Notes under the pieces: generated by a model
What the model saw: the letters and a program-made list of their open reading frames with translations, nothing else
Database searches by the model: none
What the model was told of the DNA's origin: nothing
In this document: one piece after another, positions 34,683 through 44,924 of the stretch
Layout: each line of letters starts with the position of its first letter
How positions within the stretch are numbered: the stretch's first letter is position 1
Source: Pseudomonas sp. BN411
GTDB lineage: Bacteria > Pseudomonadota > Gammaproteobacteria > Pseudomonadales > Pseudomonadaceae
DNA: 64,000 bases
Direction: 5' to 3'
Assembly (NCBI RefSeq): GCF_029871235.1
Contig: NZ_SSOM01000080.1
Coordinates: forward strand, 62,152-126,151
Made by a program: the position numbers and the translations under genes

Positions 34683-35756
34683 TCAGACGACCGACGCGTC
34701 AGGCGTGAAGAAGTAGGCCAGGCCGAGAATCAGGTAGACGGCCAGCAACTGCACGCCCTTGAGCCAATCCGAGCGGCCATCGCCAGCCACCTGGCCGGTA
34801 ATAAGGACCGCCAGAAGGACGCTCAGTACCAGGCCGCCGGAGAAGGCCAGGTCCATTGGACGAGCACCAATGCCATAACTCGCCAGCACCAGGACCGGTG
34901 CGACGAACAGGGCTACCTGGACACTGGAACCGATTGCGATGGAAAGCGAGAGATCCATGCGATTCTTCATCGCCGCCGAAATTGCCGACGCATGCTCGGC
35001 GGCATTGCCAAGGATGGCCACGACAAACACCCCGACGAACAGGTTGCTGAGCCCGAGTTGGTGGGCGCTGGGTTCGATTGCGCCCACCAGGATTTCACTG
35101 ATCCAGGCGATCAGCACTGTTGCCACTGCCAGTACTGCCAACGCCTTTCCCAACGGCCAGAGATGAGCCTGATGCGGATCGCTCCGGACATCCGGGGAGC
35201 CCGCGAACAGTTTCTTGTGGGTGATCAGCGAATACACCAGGAACAAGCCATACACCAGCAGCAGGACCAGCGAGATGTACAGGCTGAGTGCCTGGAGCCC
35301 ATAGGGGGCACGCGATGAGACTACGGCGTTGTAGGCAGCGGGCAGGATCAGCGCGATGGCGGCCAGTGTCAGTAGCGTGGCCTGCGAACGGGCAGCGGAC
35401 GCGTTGTACTGTTGCTCCGGATACCGCAGTCCCCCCGCCAGCATGGCGGCGCCCAGAACCAGCAGAATATTGCCAACGATGGAACCGGCGATGGAGGCTT
35501 TCACCACATCATGCAGCCCGGCGCGCAACGCGCTGAGCGCGATGATCAACTCCGTGGCATTTCCGAAAGTGGCATTGAGCAGCCCGCCTACACCCTCTCC
35601 GGAACGCTCCGCGAGTTGTTCGGTAGCTCGGCCCAGCCAACCCGCCAGCGGTACGATGGCGAGCGCCGCCGCCAGGAATACCAGCAGGTGATACTCCCCG
35701 GCGACGTACTCCAGGAGGACAGCGATTGGGACGAAAACCAGCATCCAGTTGAGCAT
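34683..35756 (-). CDS. Ca2+/H+ antiporter (CAX/ChaA family)
   Basis: A 357-residue inner-membrane cation exchanger with about eleven hydrophobic segments. The two inverted-repeat alpha motifs are [20 protein letters not shown] (20 residues, about 58-77) and [20 protein letters not shown] (20 residues, near 232), each with the acidic residue that binds the cation. It should export Ca2+ (or Na+) in exchange for protons. The ATG at 35756 is preceded by GGAG at eight bases. It is convergent with the efflux operon. Confidence 0.9.
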   Translation of the reverse strand: MLNWMLVFVPIAVLLEYVAGEYHLLVFLAAALAIVPLAGWLGRATEQLAERSGEGVGGLLNATFGNATELIIALSALRAGLHDVVKASIAGSIVGNILLVLGAAMLAGGLRYPEQQYNASAARSQATLLTLAAIALILPAAYNAVVSSRAPYGLQALSLYISLVLLLVYGLFLVYSLITHKKLFAGSPDVRSDPHQAHLWPLGKALAVLAVATVLIAWISEILVGAIEPSAHQLGLSNLFVGVFVVAILGNAAEHASAISAAMKNRMDLSLSIAIGSSVQVALFVAPVLVLASYGIGARPMDLAFSGGLVLSVLLAVLITGQVAGDGRSDWLKGVQLLAVYLILGLAYFFTPDASVV

Positions 35757-35884
35757 CCAGGTCGCTCCATCGAAGCAGTGAATTCCATTAAGGATGGCTC
35801 GCCTACTTAGACTCGTCTAAGCACCTGCTGAGGATAGTGCTGCACCGACCGCGTGCGGAAATGCCAAGAGGATGCGAATTGCCA

Positions 35885-35964
35885 GTAGGGTGCGCCCCGC
35901 GCACCGAGAACTTCAGCCGCACCGGGGACGATTCCGGAGCCGGTGCGCATGGCGCACCCTACGG
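35885..35964. repeat. 80-bp fold-back intergenic repeat, copy A
   Basis: The unit starts GTAGGGTGCGC and ends GCGCACCCTACGG, so the ends are complementary; inner halves GCGCACC and GGTGCGC also pair. Copy B at 53911-53990 has the same length and ends, and a partial copy is at 60035-60093. It lies between the Ca2+/H+ antiporter and the SH3 protein gene. Confidence 0.75.
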
Positions 35965-35992
35965 CATCAGGATTCGAGTTCGACGAGGTGGC

Positions 35993-36661
35993 TCAGACCC
36001 ACTGGTCGTTGCGCTTGCGCTTGACCCGCAGCAAGGTCGGCAGGATCAGGCCGGCCAGCAGCCCAGCGCCGGCGATGCTGCCGCCGTAGACCATGTAGCG
36101 CATCAGCACCTGCTTGTTCTCGTCCCCCAGCTGCGCCTGGGCATCCCGCAGCTCGGAGCGCACCTGGGTCAGTTCGGAATCCAGCGCCGAACGTGCCGCC
36201 TGGAGTTCATCGATCAGCTTCTTGCGGGAGTCCAGGGTCTCTTGCATGCCTTGCACGCGGTTCTTCCAGGTGCCGTCGATACCGTCGAGCTGCGCCGTCA
36301 GTTCGGCCACTTTCTGTTCCAGTTGCGGCAGACGCTCGGTCTGGCCGGGCACCGTCTGCAGGTCGCGGTTGGGAATCCACACGCTGTTGCCGCTCTCGCT
36401 GCGCACCTGGCTGTAGTCGCCCTGGGTGCTCAGCAGCTCCACCTTCTGCCCCGACGTCAGAGTGCCAACGATGCGGTAGCCGTCGGTTGGGCCGCTGCGT
36501 ACGTAGGTGGTCAGGCTGTCGCTTACCCAGCGCGCGTTGCTCGCGGGTTCCTCGGCCTGCGCCGATGCTCCGGCTATCGCCAGGCCACCCAGCAGGATGG
36601 CGCCTAGCAGGCGGCGTGGGAACGGGGAAACACGGGCGGGGAAAGAACAGTGTCGGGACAT
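35993..36661 (-). CDS. SH3-domain membrane protein (TIGR04211-like)
   Basis: A 222-residue envelope protein. It has a signal peptide (cleavage after AQA, about 36), a bacterial SH3 domain (RWVSDSLTTYVRSGPTDGYR, 20 residues, to NSVWIPNRDL, about 44-104), a coiled-coil of about 70 residues (LPQLEQKVAELTAQLDGIDG, then KLIDELQAARSALDSELTQV) and a C-terminal membrane helix with a basic tail (LLRVKRKRNDQWV). This order is typical of TIGR04211/YgiM-like proteins. ATG 36661 is preferred to a TTG six bases upstream. Role is not established; cell wall or morphology related. Confidence 0.85.
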   Translation of the reverse strand: MSRHCSFPARVSPFPRRLLGAILLGGLAIAGASAQAEEPASNARWVSDSLTTYVRSGPTDGYRIVGTLTSGQKVELLSTQGDYSQVRSESGNSVWIPNRDLQTVPGQTERLPQLEQKVAELTAQLDGIDGTWKNRVQGMQETLDSRKKLIDELQAARSALDSELTQVRSELRDAQAQLGDENKQVLMRYMVYGGSIAGAGLLAGLILPTLLRVKRKRNDQWV

Positions 36662-36891
36662 GGGCAATCTTCACATGGCGATGGAATGAAACCCGAAGTA
36701 CGGGCGCGAAAAGCCGGCCGGGCAAATAGTTCTGGATAGGAAAACCACGGGGTGAAATTCGGCGCAGCGCAGTCGCCCGCTAGCGACTGGCCATGCCGAT
36801 TCCCCGCGGGGCCGACAGCGGACAGACAGCGCGATTGCGGAATGAGTTCATTTACACCCGACGGGACAGGATAGGCGGTGCGATACGAAAA

Positions 36892-36911
36892 CGCCCCGCA
36901 ATGGCGGGGCG
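36892..36911 (-). terminator. Terminator of the nitroreductase gene
   Basis: On the minus strand an 8-bp stem CGCCCCGC / GCGGGGCG with a 4-base loop is followed by TTTT, 20 bases after the nitroreductase stop. The 270-bp gap to 36661 holds nothing else evident. Confidence 0.7.
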
Positions 36912-36930
36912 CTGTGGCGGCAGTGGAGGG

Positions 36931-37584
36931 TCAGAGCGCAGTGATGACCTGCTCGGCCGGCAGGCGCGACTTGGGCAGTGCGGCGTTGAAGTCCTTCTCG
37001 CTGCGGTGGCCGAGGGAGACCATCACCACGCTGGTGAAGCCACGCTCGCGCAGGCCCAGTTCGGCGTCCAGGGCCAGGGCATCGAACCCTTCCATGGGAG
37101 TGGCATCCACACTCAGCGCGGCGGCGCCGAGCAACAGGGTGCCCAGTGCCAGGTAAGCCTGCTTCTCCATCCAGTGCTGCAGGTCCTTGCGCTCGAAGCG
37201 GTGCAGGTCCACGTAGCCCTGGCGGGTGCGGAACTGCGCGGCACGCGCTTCGGCATCACGGAAACGCCCGTCCTCCTGCTCCTGCTGGAGCACCTGCGCC
37301 AAGTGGGCTTCGGTCAGATCCGTGCGGGCGCAGATGAGGATGACGTGGGAAGCGTCCAGCACCTTGGGCTGGTTGTAGGCGTAGTTGCCGTGGGTCCCCT
37401 TGGCCAGGCGGGCCTTGCCTGCCTCGGTATTGGCGACCACGAAGTGCCAGGGCTGGGAGTTCACCGAAGACGGTGCCTGGTGAAGCATCGCCAGCAATTC
37501 GTCGATGGTCGCCTGGGGAATGCGGCGGGCCGGATCGTAGGCCTTGGTGGTGTAACGCTGGCTGGCGAGGGAAGCGAGGTTCAT
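36931..37584 (-). CDS. nfsB: NfsB-type NAD(P)H nitroreductase
   Basis: A 217-residue nitroreductase of the NfsB type. Motifs: ASQRYTTKAYDPARRIPQAT (20 residues, about 7-26), LHQAPSSVNSQPWHFVVANT (20 residues, FMN site, about 34-53) and ATPMEGFDALALDAELGLRE (20 residues, near 160), as in E. coli NfsB/NfnB. It should reduce nitroaromatics or quinones. GGAG lies seven bases before ATG 37584. It is monocistronic with a terminator. Confidence 0.88.
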   Translation of the reverse strand: MNLASLASQRYTTKAYDPARRIPQATIDELLAMLHQAPSSVNSQPWHFVVANTEAGKARLAKGTHGNYAYNQPKVLDASHVILICARTDLTEAHLAQVLQQEQEDGRFRDAEARAAQFRTRQGYVDLHRFERKDLQHWMEKQAYLALGTLLLGAAALSVDATPMEGFDALALDAELGLRERGFTSVVMVSLGHRSEKDFNAALPKSRLPAEQVITAL

Positions 37585-37763
37585 GGCTGGGCTCCATTGT
37601 CTGTGAGGGCCAGCCGGGACGAACTCACCCAGCCAGCGTATGGGAGGGGAGTCTGCCGAGGATTCGCCGTAGCAAACAGCAGCGAGGCGAAGAAGGACTT
37701 TCAAAGGAAAAGCGAAAATAAACAGGGTGAGCTGGTTATTTTCGCGTCAGCGATAAGCCTGGA

Positions 37764-38516
37764 TCAGAAGGAATGGCTGAGCAGCACGCCGCCGCCGGAC
37801 TCCGGGCTGGCATCGGAGAAGCCCGCCAAGGCGTACAGCTGGACCTTCCACTCCGGCCCCAGCCGTTGCGTCAGGAACAGGCTGAATTCCTGAATCTCAT
37901 CGCCGTCGGACGTCACCTTCTGCCGCCAGTCATAGGCCGCGCCCACGGAGGTGTTCGGCGCCACCCGGGTAACCAGGCCGACCGAGGTGTAGATGGGATC
38001 GCGGAAGTCGGTGTCCGAAGGATCGCCAAACTTGCGCCAGCCGAGGGTGGCGAAGCCGCTGAACGACCCGAAGCCCTTGGTGAGATCGACCTGCGCGGCA
38101 AAGTCGGTCTTGCCGGTTCCCAGGCATTTGTCCTCATCGGCCGTCGGCACCTTCACCTTGCCGATCAGGTCCACCAGCAGGCCTCCACCGTCACTGCCAT
38201 CCAGTAGCGCGTAGTCGGCGCTGGCCACAGTGTCGCCCACGCCCTCCTCCACGCTGCCGCAATCGCCGGCAACGGGCACGCCATCCGGCCCCACGGCAGG
38301 ATTGGTGATGCGCAGGTAGGGAACGGTCAGCTTGTAGATCATCGGACCGGTTTCGTACTTGGCGATCACCGGGACGTACCAGGTTTCGCTGGTCGCGGGG
38401 GTTCCGTAGGAGCCTTGCGAGTAGTCAAGGCCAGTGGACATGGAGAAGACATCAGATTGAGCTGGCAGCGCCAGGAACAGCAACAGACCGGGGACAAGCG
38501 CGCGGGTGGGGCTCAT
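37764..38516 (-). CDS. Secreted or outer-membrane beta-barrel protein
   Basis: A 250-residue exported protein with a signal peptide (cleavage around LPAQSD, residue 21) and a pattern of alternating hydrophobic residues and terminal phenylalanine (LLSHSF), typical of a small outer-membrane barrel. The segments VPVIAKYETGPMIYKLTVPY (20 residues) and YDWRQKVTSDGDEIQEFSLF (20 residues) are like those of transporter-associated or phenol meta-pathway-type outer membrane proteins. GAGGT lies five bases before ATG 38516. Function is unknown. Confidence 0.72.
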   Translation of the reverse strand: MSPTRALVPGLLLFLALPAQSDVFSMSTGLDYSQGSYGTPATSETWYVPVIAKYETGPMIYKLTVPYLRITNPAVGPDGVPVAGDCGSVEEGVGDTVASADYALLDGSDGGGLLVDLIGKVKVPTADEDKCLGTGKTDFAAQVDLTKGFGSFSGFATLGWRKFGDPSDTDFRDPIYTSVGLVTRVAPNTSVGAAYDWRQKVTSDGDEIQEFSLFLTQRLGPEWKVQLYALAGFSDASPESGGGVLLSHSF

Positions 38517-38675
38517 GTCTACCTCGTTGCGGAGCGGACTTCGACCTTCACGCCGGCGCATTGCCCGAGACAGACAGGGCCATTCGGGGCGCGGCAGCTG
38601 ATTGCACCCTGCCCCGCGACTAAGCCTCCGGGCAATGTGCTTTCCCCAGCTTAGCTGGCCTCGCAAAAACCGCGC

Positions 38676-40181
38676 TCAATGAGGACCGGAATGATCCACC
38701 CGTTCGGCCCGCTCCACCGGTTCCGGCCGTTCCACCGACTCAGGCCGCTCGACCCTTTCCACCCGCTCGACCTTTTCGACCCGGTCCGGTTTGTCGACCT
38801 TGTCGGGACGGTCGATCCGCTCTATCCGTTCGATTCGTTCCACGCGAACGCCGTCCTGGAAGATCTCGATCCGTTCGCGGGTTTCCACGCGGTCGCCGGA
38901 CTGGCGGGTTTCTATGCGTTCCCGACGTTGCAGCTCGCCCGTGGGTGATACCACCTGCCGCTCGACACGTTGCCGGGTCTCGCCATTCTCGACGCGCACG
39001 CGGGTCTCATTGCCGCTGCCAGAACCGGAGTTGTCACTGCCGTGACCGCTCGAGTCACGCGAGTCATCCGAGCCACTCGAGTCGCCCGATTTGCCTGAAT
39101 CGTCCGAATCCTCGTCGAGATGGCCAGAACCCTGGTGGGACGCGCCGTCCTGACGTTCGCGGAGGAACTCGATGTGGTCAGCGCGGATGGTACGTCCCTT
39201 GTCGAACACGCCCCGCACCCGGATGCGCTGACCCACCGCGAGTTCGGCGTGTTTGCCACCGGCGAAGGCCGTCTTGTCACCCACGAACGCCGTGAAGCCA
39301 CCGAATTCAATGCGGTTGCCCTGTTGCGAATACACCAGGCCTTCAATCAGTGCCTTGCCGGCACGCCCGCCAAAGGGCAGCCCCGGATCGGCACGGGTCT
39401 CGGCCACATTCAGTTCTTTGCCGTTCCAGGTACCGCGGACCAGCACCTCGGCGCTGCGCGGCAACGGTTTGCTCAACGCCAGTCCTTGCAACTCGCCGGG
39501 TCGCTGGATGGCGCCGATGGCGCTGACCTGGGTCAACTTCGGTGCCCGGTCAATGCGGCTGGCAACCACTTCGCCCAGCGCATTGCGCAGGCCGCTCACC
39601 CGCACCGGCTCACCAATGCGCAGGCCTTCGGCCACCCGTGCCCCTGGAGCGAGACGCACCGGCTGCCCCATCACCCGCAGGGCGGCGGTTCCCTTCGCGG
39701 CCTGGGTCACCGGGCCTTCATAGGCATGGAGAATTGCGATGCTCCGCGCTTCCAGACCCCGAGCCGAAGTGCCAGCTTCCACCGCGACCACCTGTCCGAT
39801 GGCCAGGCGATTGGCACTGGCGGGCACGCCGTTTTCGCTGAGCGCAACCTTGTTGTCGAAGTGCACCTCAACGCCATTGACACAAATGGAGCCGAAGCCG
39901 GTGATCGTGCCGACGATGCCCGTGCCACCGATGCCACCCTCTCCGGCAGGCGCTCCGGTGCCGCCAATACCGCCATGCTCGGCCGGAGCACCGGTACCGC
40001 CGATGCCGCCGTTCTCCATTGGCGCGCCGGTACCCCCCATCCCACCGGTAGCCACCGCACCCGTGCCGCCCATGCCACCTGGCTCAAGGCAGGCGGGTGC
40101 TGCGTTCGCGGAAGGAATGGCAACAAGCAATGGCCCACAAACCACGGCCAAGGTGCACAGAATGCGCGTGGCGATGTTCAT
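38676..40181 (-). CDS. Secreted DUF5666 protein with Gly-rich and RxE/RVE repeats
   Basis: A 501-residue exported protein. After a signal peptide (SANAAPACLEP) it carries five copies of a 11-12 residue unit GGxGGTGAPxxx (about 35-90), then several DUF5666-like beta domains (GFGSICVNGVEVHFDN, IGQVVAVEAGTSARGLEARS, VRVSGLRNALGEVVASRID), then an Asp/Ser-rich linker (DEDSDDSGKSGDSSGSDDSR, 20 residues) and a long charged repeat of ERI/ERV/DRPDK/ERPE units to the C-terminus. The start overlaps the stop of the gene before it by four bases (ATGA), so the two are co-translated. The charged tail looks like a stalk or binding segment. Role unknown. Confidence 0.78.
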   Translation of the reverse strand: MNIATRILCTLAVVCGPLLVAIPSANAAPACLEPGGMGGTGAVATGGMGGTGAPMENGGIGGTGAPAEHGGIGGTGAPAGEGGIGGTGIVGTITGFGSICVNGVEVHFDNKVALSENGVPASANRLAIGQVVAVEAGTSARGLEARSIAILHAYEGPVTQAAKGTAALRVMGQPVRLAPGARVAEGLRIGEPVRVSGLRNALGEVVASRIDRAPKLTQVSAIGAIQRPGELQGLALSKPLPRSAEVLVRGTWNGKELNVAETRADPGLPFGGRAGKALIEGLVYSQQGNRIEFGGFTAFVGDKTAFAGGKHAELAVGQRIRVRGVFDKGRTIRADHIEFLRERQDGASHQGSGHLDEDSDDSGKSGDSSGSDDSRDSSGHGSDNSGSGSGNETRVRVENGETRQRVERQVVSPTGELQRRERIETRQSGDRVETRERIEIFQDGVRVERIERIERIDRPDKVDKPDRVEKVERVERVERPESVERPEPVERAERVDHSGPH

Positions 40182-41032
40182 GACGATCCAGGTGTCTTCG
40201 GCTTGGAAGCCGCCGGGGGATTAGGTTCAGTGTAGAAATACAAGCCGATGGTGATGCGCTGGCGAGCCTCGGGAGGAGGAATGTCCTTGTTTTCCAGATC
40301 AGCGGCCATCTGGTTGAAGGCGATCAGCACCTGCATGCCTTCGGCCCTGACAGCTTCGCGAAGCTGGTCGACGCTGGCCAGGGAAAGGCTGTCGTAGTGG
40401 ACGCTTCGCTCGAAGAACGGATCAGCCGTCTCGGTGAGGTTGTGTACGGCGGCGCAGGCATGATCGTGGAGGTTGTGGCGGAAGTAGGCCGCCATCTCGT
40501 CGAACCCGCGCTGCGGAATGAAGGCCATGGTTTCCAGGTGCACACGATCCTGGTCGTCTATCCGCACGATACCGAGGCGTTGCCACTCATCCAGCACCAC
40601 GCGGGCACGAATGTCCTTGCTGACCTTCGCCACCAGCCCGTCGAACGAACCTTCTCCGCCAACGCTCGCCAGCCGTGCCAGCGGCAACGGCTTCCCGGGC
40701 TTGGCGCAGAACGGTGCGTTGTTCATCCAGACGCTGACCAGATGGGCGCCGAAGGACACGTTTTCCGGTAACTCGTTCTCCTCGCCGCCAGCCTTCGAAC
40801 GGAGCCGTTTGACGTCCTTGCGATGGACGCCGGTGAGCAGGCTGATCCTGCTGTCGGTAGGGCTCTTGTCGTCGAGGCGGAATTCACTCTCGGCGACGTC
40901 GACGAAGATCTGTTTGAGCAGGTCGGCGAAGCAGTTGTAGGTCACCCCTTTCCGCAGCATCAACCTCACAATCGGGCGCATGACGTGCTGCAGCGCCGGC
41001 AATAGTGAGGGCGGGAAAGTGGGTATTTGCAT
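40178..41032 (-). CDS. DUF6502 family protein
   Basis: A 284-residue protein with the features of DUF6502: MRPIVRLMLRKGVTYNCFAD (20 residues, about 18-37), then SRISLLTGVHRKDVKRLRSK (20 residues, about 60-79), which resembles a HTH, and WQRLGIVRIDDQDRVHLETM (20 residues). Conserved cysteines are few. The HTH-like region suggests a DNA-associated or regulatory role, but this is inference. AGGAG sits nine bases before the ATG, and the gene is overlapped by the DUF5666 gene; the pair forms an operon. Confidence 0.75.
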   Translation of the reverse strand: MQIPTFPPSLLPALQHVMRPIVRLMLRKGVTYNCFADLLKQIFVDVAESEFRLDDKSPTDSRISLLTGVHRKDVKRLRSKAGGEENELPENVSFGAHLVSVWMNNAPFCAKPGKPLPLARLASVGGEGSFDGLVAKVSKDIRARVVLDEWQRLGIVRIDDQDRVHLETMAFIPQRGFDEMAAYFRHNLHDHACAAVHNLTETADPFFERSVHYDSLSLASVDQLREAVRAEGMQVLIAFNQMAADLENKDIPPPEARQRITIGLYFYTEPNPPAASKPKTPGSS

Positions 41033-41191
41033 TCAAGGCACTCCTGTTGAAATGAATACAAAAGCGAAGTGGGGACAACGCCGCTGGGCAAGCTGTCCGT
41101 AGCGCCACCCCACTCACTTCGACGGTGCTGGTCGACCGGTGACCCTACTTTGGCTCCCAGGGGCGACCATCACCACCGTCTTCACAGATGC

Positions 41192-41222
41192 CACAAAACC
41201 CGGAGCTACGCCGGGTCTTGTG
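41192..41222 (-). terminator. Terminator after the Gly-rich repeat gene
   Basis: A stem (ACCCGG / CCGGGT with flanking CACAA/TTGTG and one mismatch) lies just after the stop of the Gly/Asp-His repeat gene, on the minus strand. Confidence 0.55.
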
Positions 41223-41240
41223 GACAAGCGGACGGACCTA

Positions 41241-42047
41241 TCAGGCGCCTCCGCGATCATCGCCTACGTCGTGGTCAGGACCATCGTCCGCGCCATGGCC
41301 TACACCATGGACTTCACCGACGTCGTGGTCAGGTCCGTCGTCCGCACCCTGGCCAACGCCGTGGGCTTCACCAACGTCGTGGTCGGGTCCGTCGTCCGCA
41401 CCCTGACCAACGCCGTGGGCTTCACCGACGTCATGGTCGGGTCCGTCGTCCGCACCATGGCCGATGCCATGGGCTTCACCGACGTCGTGGTCAGGGCCGT
41501 CGTCCGCACCATGGCCGACGCCATGGGCTTCACCAACGTCGTGGTCAGGGCCGTCGTCCGCACCATGGCCGATGCCATGGGCTTCACCGACGTCGTGGTC
41601 GGGTCCGTCGTCCGCGCCATTGCGACCGCTGTTGGCGCTACCCGGTCCACTGTTGCCGCCGTTATCGGCACCATCACCGCCGTGACCCGATCCGCTATGG
41701 CCACCGCCATTACCAGAATGACCGCCGCCATCGCCACCGTGGCCACCACCGCTGCCGCTACCTCCATGACCGCCACCACCACCGCCGCTACCACTGCCGC
41801 CACCACCGTGGCCGCCACCACTCCCGCCGCCGCTGCCGCCACCACCGTGGCCACCGCCGCCCCCACTGCCACTGCCGCCACCGCCATGGCCGCCGCCACC
41901 ACTGCCGCTACCACCTCCGCCGCCGCCGCTGCCACCATCCTTGGCGTATACGTGGGAGAAGCTGCCGATGGAATCGGGCAGAAGGACTGTCGACGCTGAG
42001 AGAACGCCACCAATGGCCAGAGCCAGCAAGCATTTCTTCAGAAGCAT
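41241..42047 (-). CDS. Secreted Gly/Ser/His-rich and Asp/His tandem-repeat protein
   Basis: A 268-residue protein with a signal peptide (LLKKCLLALAIGGVLSAS, about 2-19). A Gly/Ser/His-rich segment (about 38-140) is followed by seven 18-residue units, GADDGPDHDVGEAHGxGx, to the C-terminus; the last is truncated. Each unit is rich in Asp and His, a composition that could bind Ca2+, Zn2+ or other metals, or give an extended acidic surface. GGAGG lies six bases before ATG 42047. A terminator follows, then the DUF6502/DUF5666 pair. The frames on the other strand are shadows of the repeats. No family was recognised. Confidence 0.8.
   Translation of the reverse strand: MLLKKCLLALAIGGVLSASTVLLPDSIGSFSHVYAKDGGSGGGGGGSGSGGGGHGGGGSGSGGGGGHGGGGSGGGSGGGHGGGGSGSGGGGGGHGGSGSGGGHGGDGGGHSGNGGGHSGSGHGGDGADNGGNSGPGSANSGRNGADDGPDHDVGEAHGIGHGADDGPDHDVGEAHGVGHGADDGPDHDVGEAHGIGHGADDGPDHDVGEAHGVGQGADDGPDHDVGEAHGVGQGADDGPDHDVGEVHGVGHGADDGPDHDVGDDRGGA
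41244..41618 (-). repeat. 54-bp in-frame tandem repeat array, seven units
   Basis: Six units of 54 bp (41295-41618) and a shortened seventh (41244-41294) encode the Asp/His-rich 18-residue repeats. The units are nearly identical in DNA as well as protein, so the array is a candidate for slippage and length variation between strains. It has no spacers and is not a CRISPR array. Confidence 0.9.
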
Positions 42048-42215
42048 GATGAACCTCCACACGGTGATGCGTAGTCATCTCCCTATCGAACGCACGGGTT
42101 AGAAATTCGCGACCGCCCGGTTGAAGCGGCCCAATAACTGGCTTGGCAGTTGCTGACAGCGGTAGAGTCAACCGTCAACATCAAGCGGTCCGTGTAAGCC
42201 AGTTTGGAACTTGCC

Positions 42216-42258
42216 GTGGGAAAATTTCCCACATCCTCAGGTTAGACCTATGAGGATG
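42216..42258. promoter_or_regulatory. Two inverted repeats upstream of the repeat-protein gene
   Basis: GTGGGAAAATTTCCCAC (42216-42232) is a near-perfect palindrome and CATCCTCA-N11-TGAGGATG (42232-42258) adjoins it. They lie 170-210 bases before the Gly/Asp-His repeat gene and may be operators. The rest of the 334-bp gap 42048-42381 holds this promoter region and the katG terminator. Confidence 0.4.
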
Positions 42259-42300
42259 GGTGTCAACGACCGGCTATCCGGTGATGCACGCGCACAGAAC

Positions 42301-42334
42301 AACGCCGCCGGCAGGTAATTCTGCCGGCGGCGTT
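42301..42334 (-). terminator. Terminator of katG
   Basis: A perfect 14-bp inverted repeat (AACGCCGCCGGCAG / CTGCCGGCGGCGTT, 6-base loop) lies about 50 bases after the katG stop on the minus strand. Confidence 0.75.
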
Positions 42335-42381
42335 GGGTTGGGGCTGGGAATGGCAGGCCTGTCAGGGCCTGCCAGATGCGG

Positions 42382-44598
<2,217 letters not shown>

Positions 44599-44860
44599 TC
44601 AGCCAACCACTCTATTCAGCTTGGAATCGAGGTAGCGTCCCAGCCAATAGGTTTTGGAAATGGCATTCATAGTAGACAAGGATTATGAATCCCACGTTTG
44701 CAGCGACCGCCTGCAAGCCTTGATCTACACGGCTCGCCCGTCGAGATATCGCGGTAGATCAATGGCTTCTGGGGTTTATCGCGCAAAGTGCTGAGGAGAT
44801 TCAGCGGGTTGATGGAGCGAAGTTTCGTCCATAGGCGAATTTAATCGTGCGGCATGTGCA

Positions 44861-44893
44861 AAGGGTGGAGACCGCTGGACGATCTCCACCCTT
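44861..44893 (-). terminator. Terminator of the acetamidase/formamidase gene
   Basis: An 11-bp perfect stem AAGGGTGGAGA / TCTCCACCCTT lies 32 bases after the stop codon on the minus strand. The remaining gap to katG shows no gene. Confidence 0.65.
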
Positions 44894-44924
44894 CGCATGC
44901 TGGCAATTGCCTTTTCCCTGCCGG

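Noticed and set aside
41244-41618. Possible CRISPR array
   Set aside because: Units are contiguous, in frame and of 54 bp, without spacers.
41139-41999. 286-codon plus-strand frame over the repeat protein
   Set aside because: It is the antisense of the tandem repeats; the minus strand has a signal peptide and a ribosome binding site.
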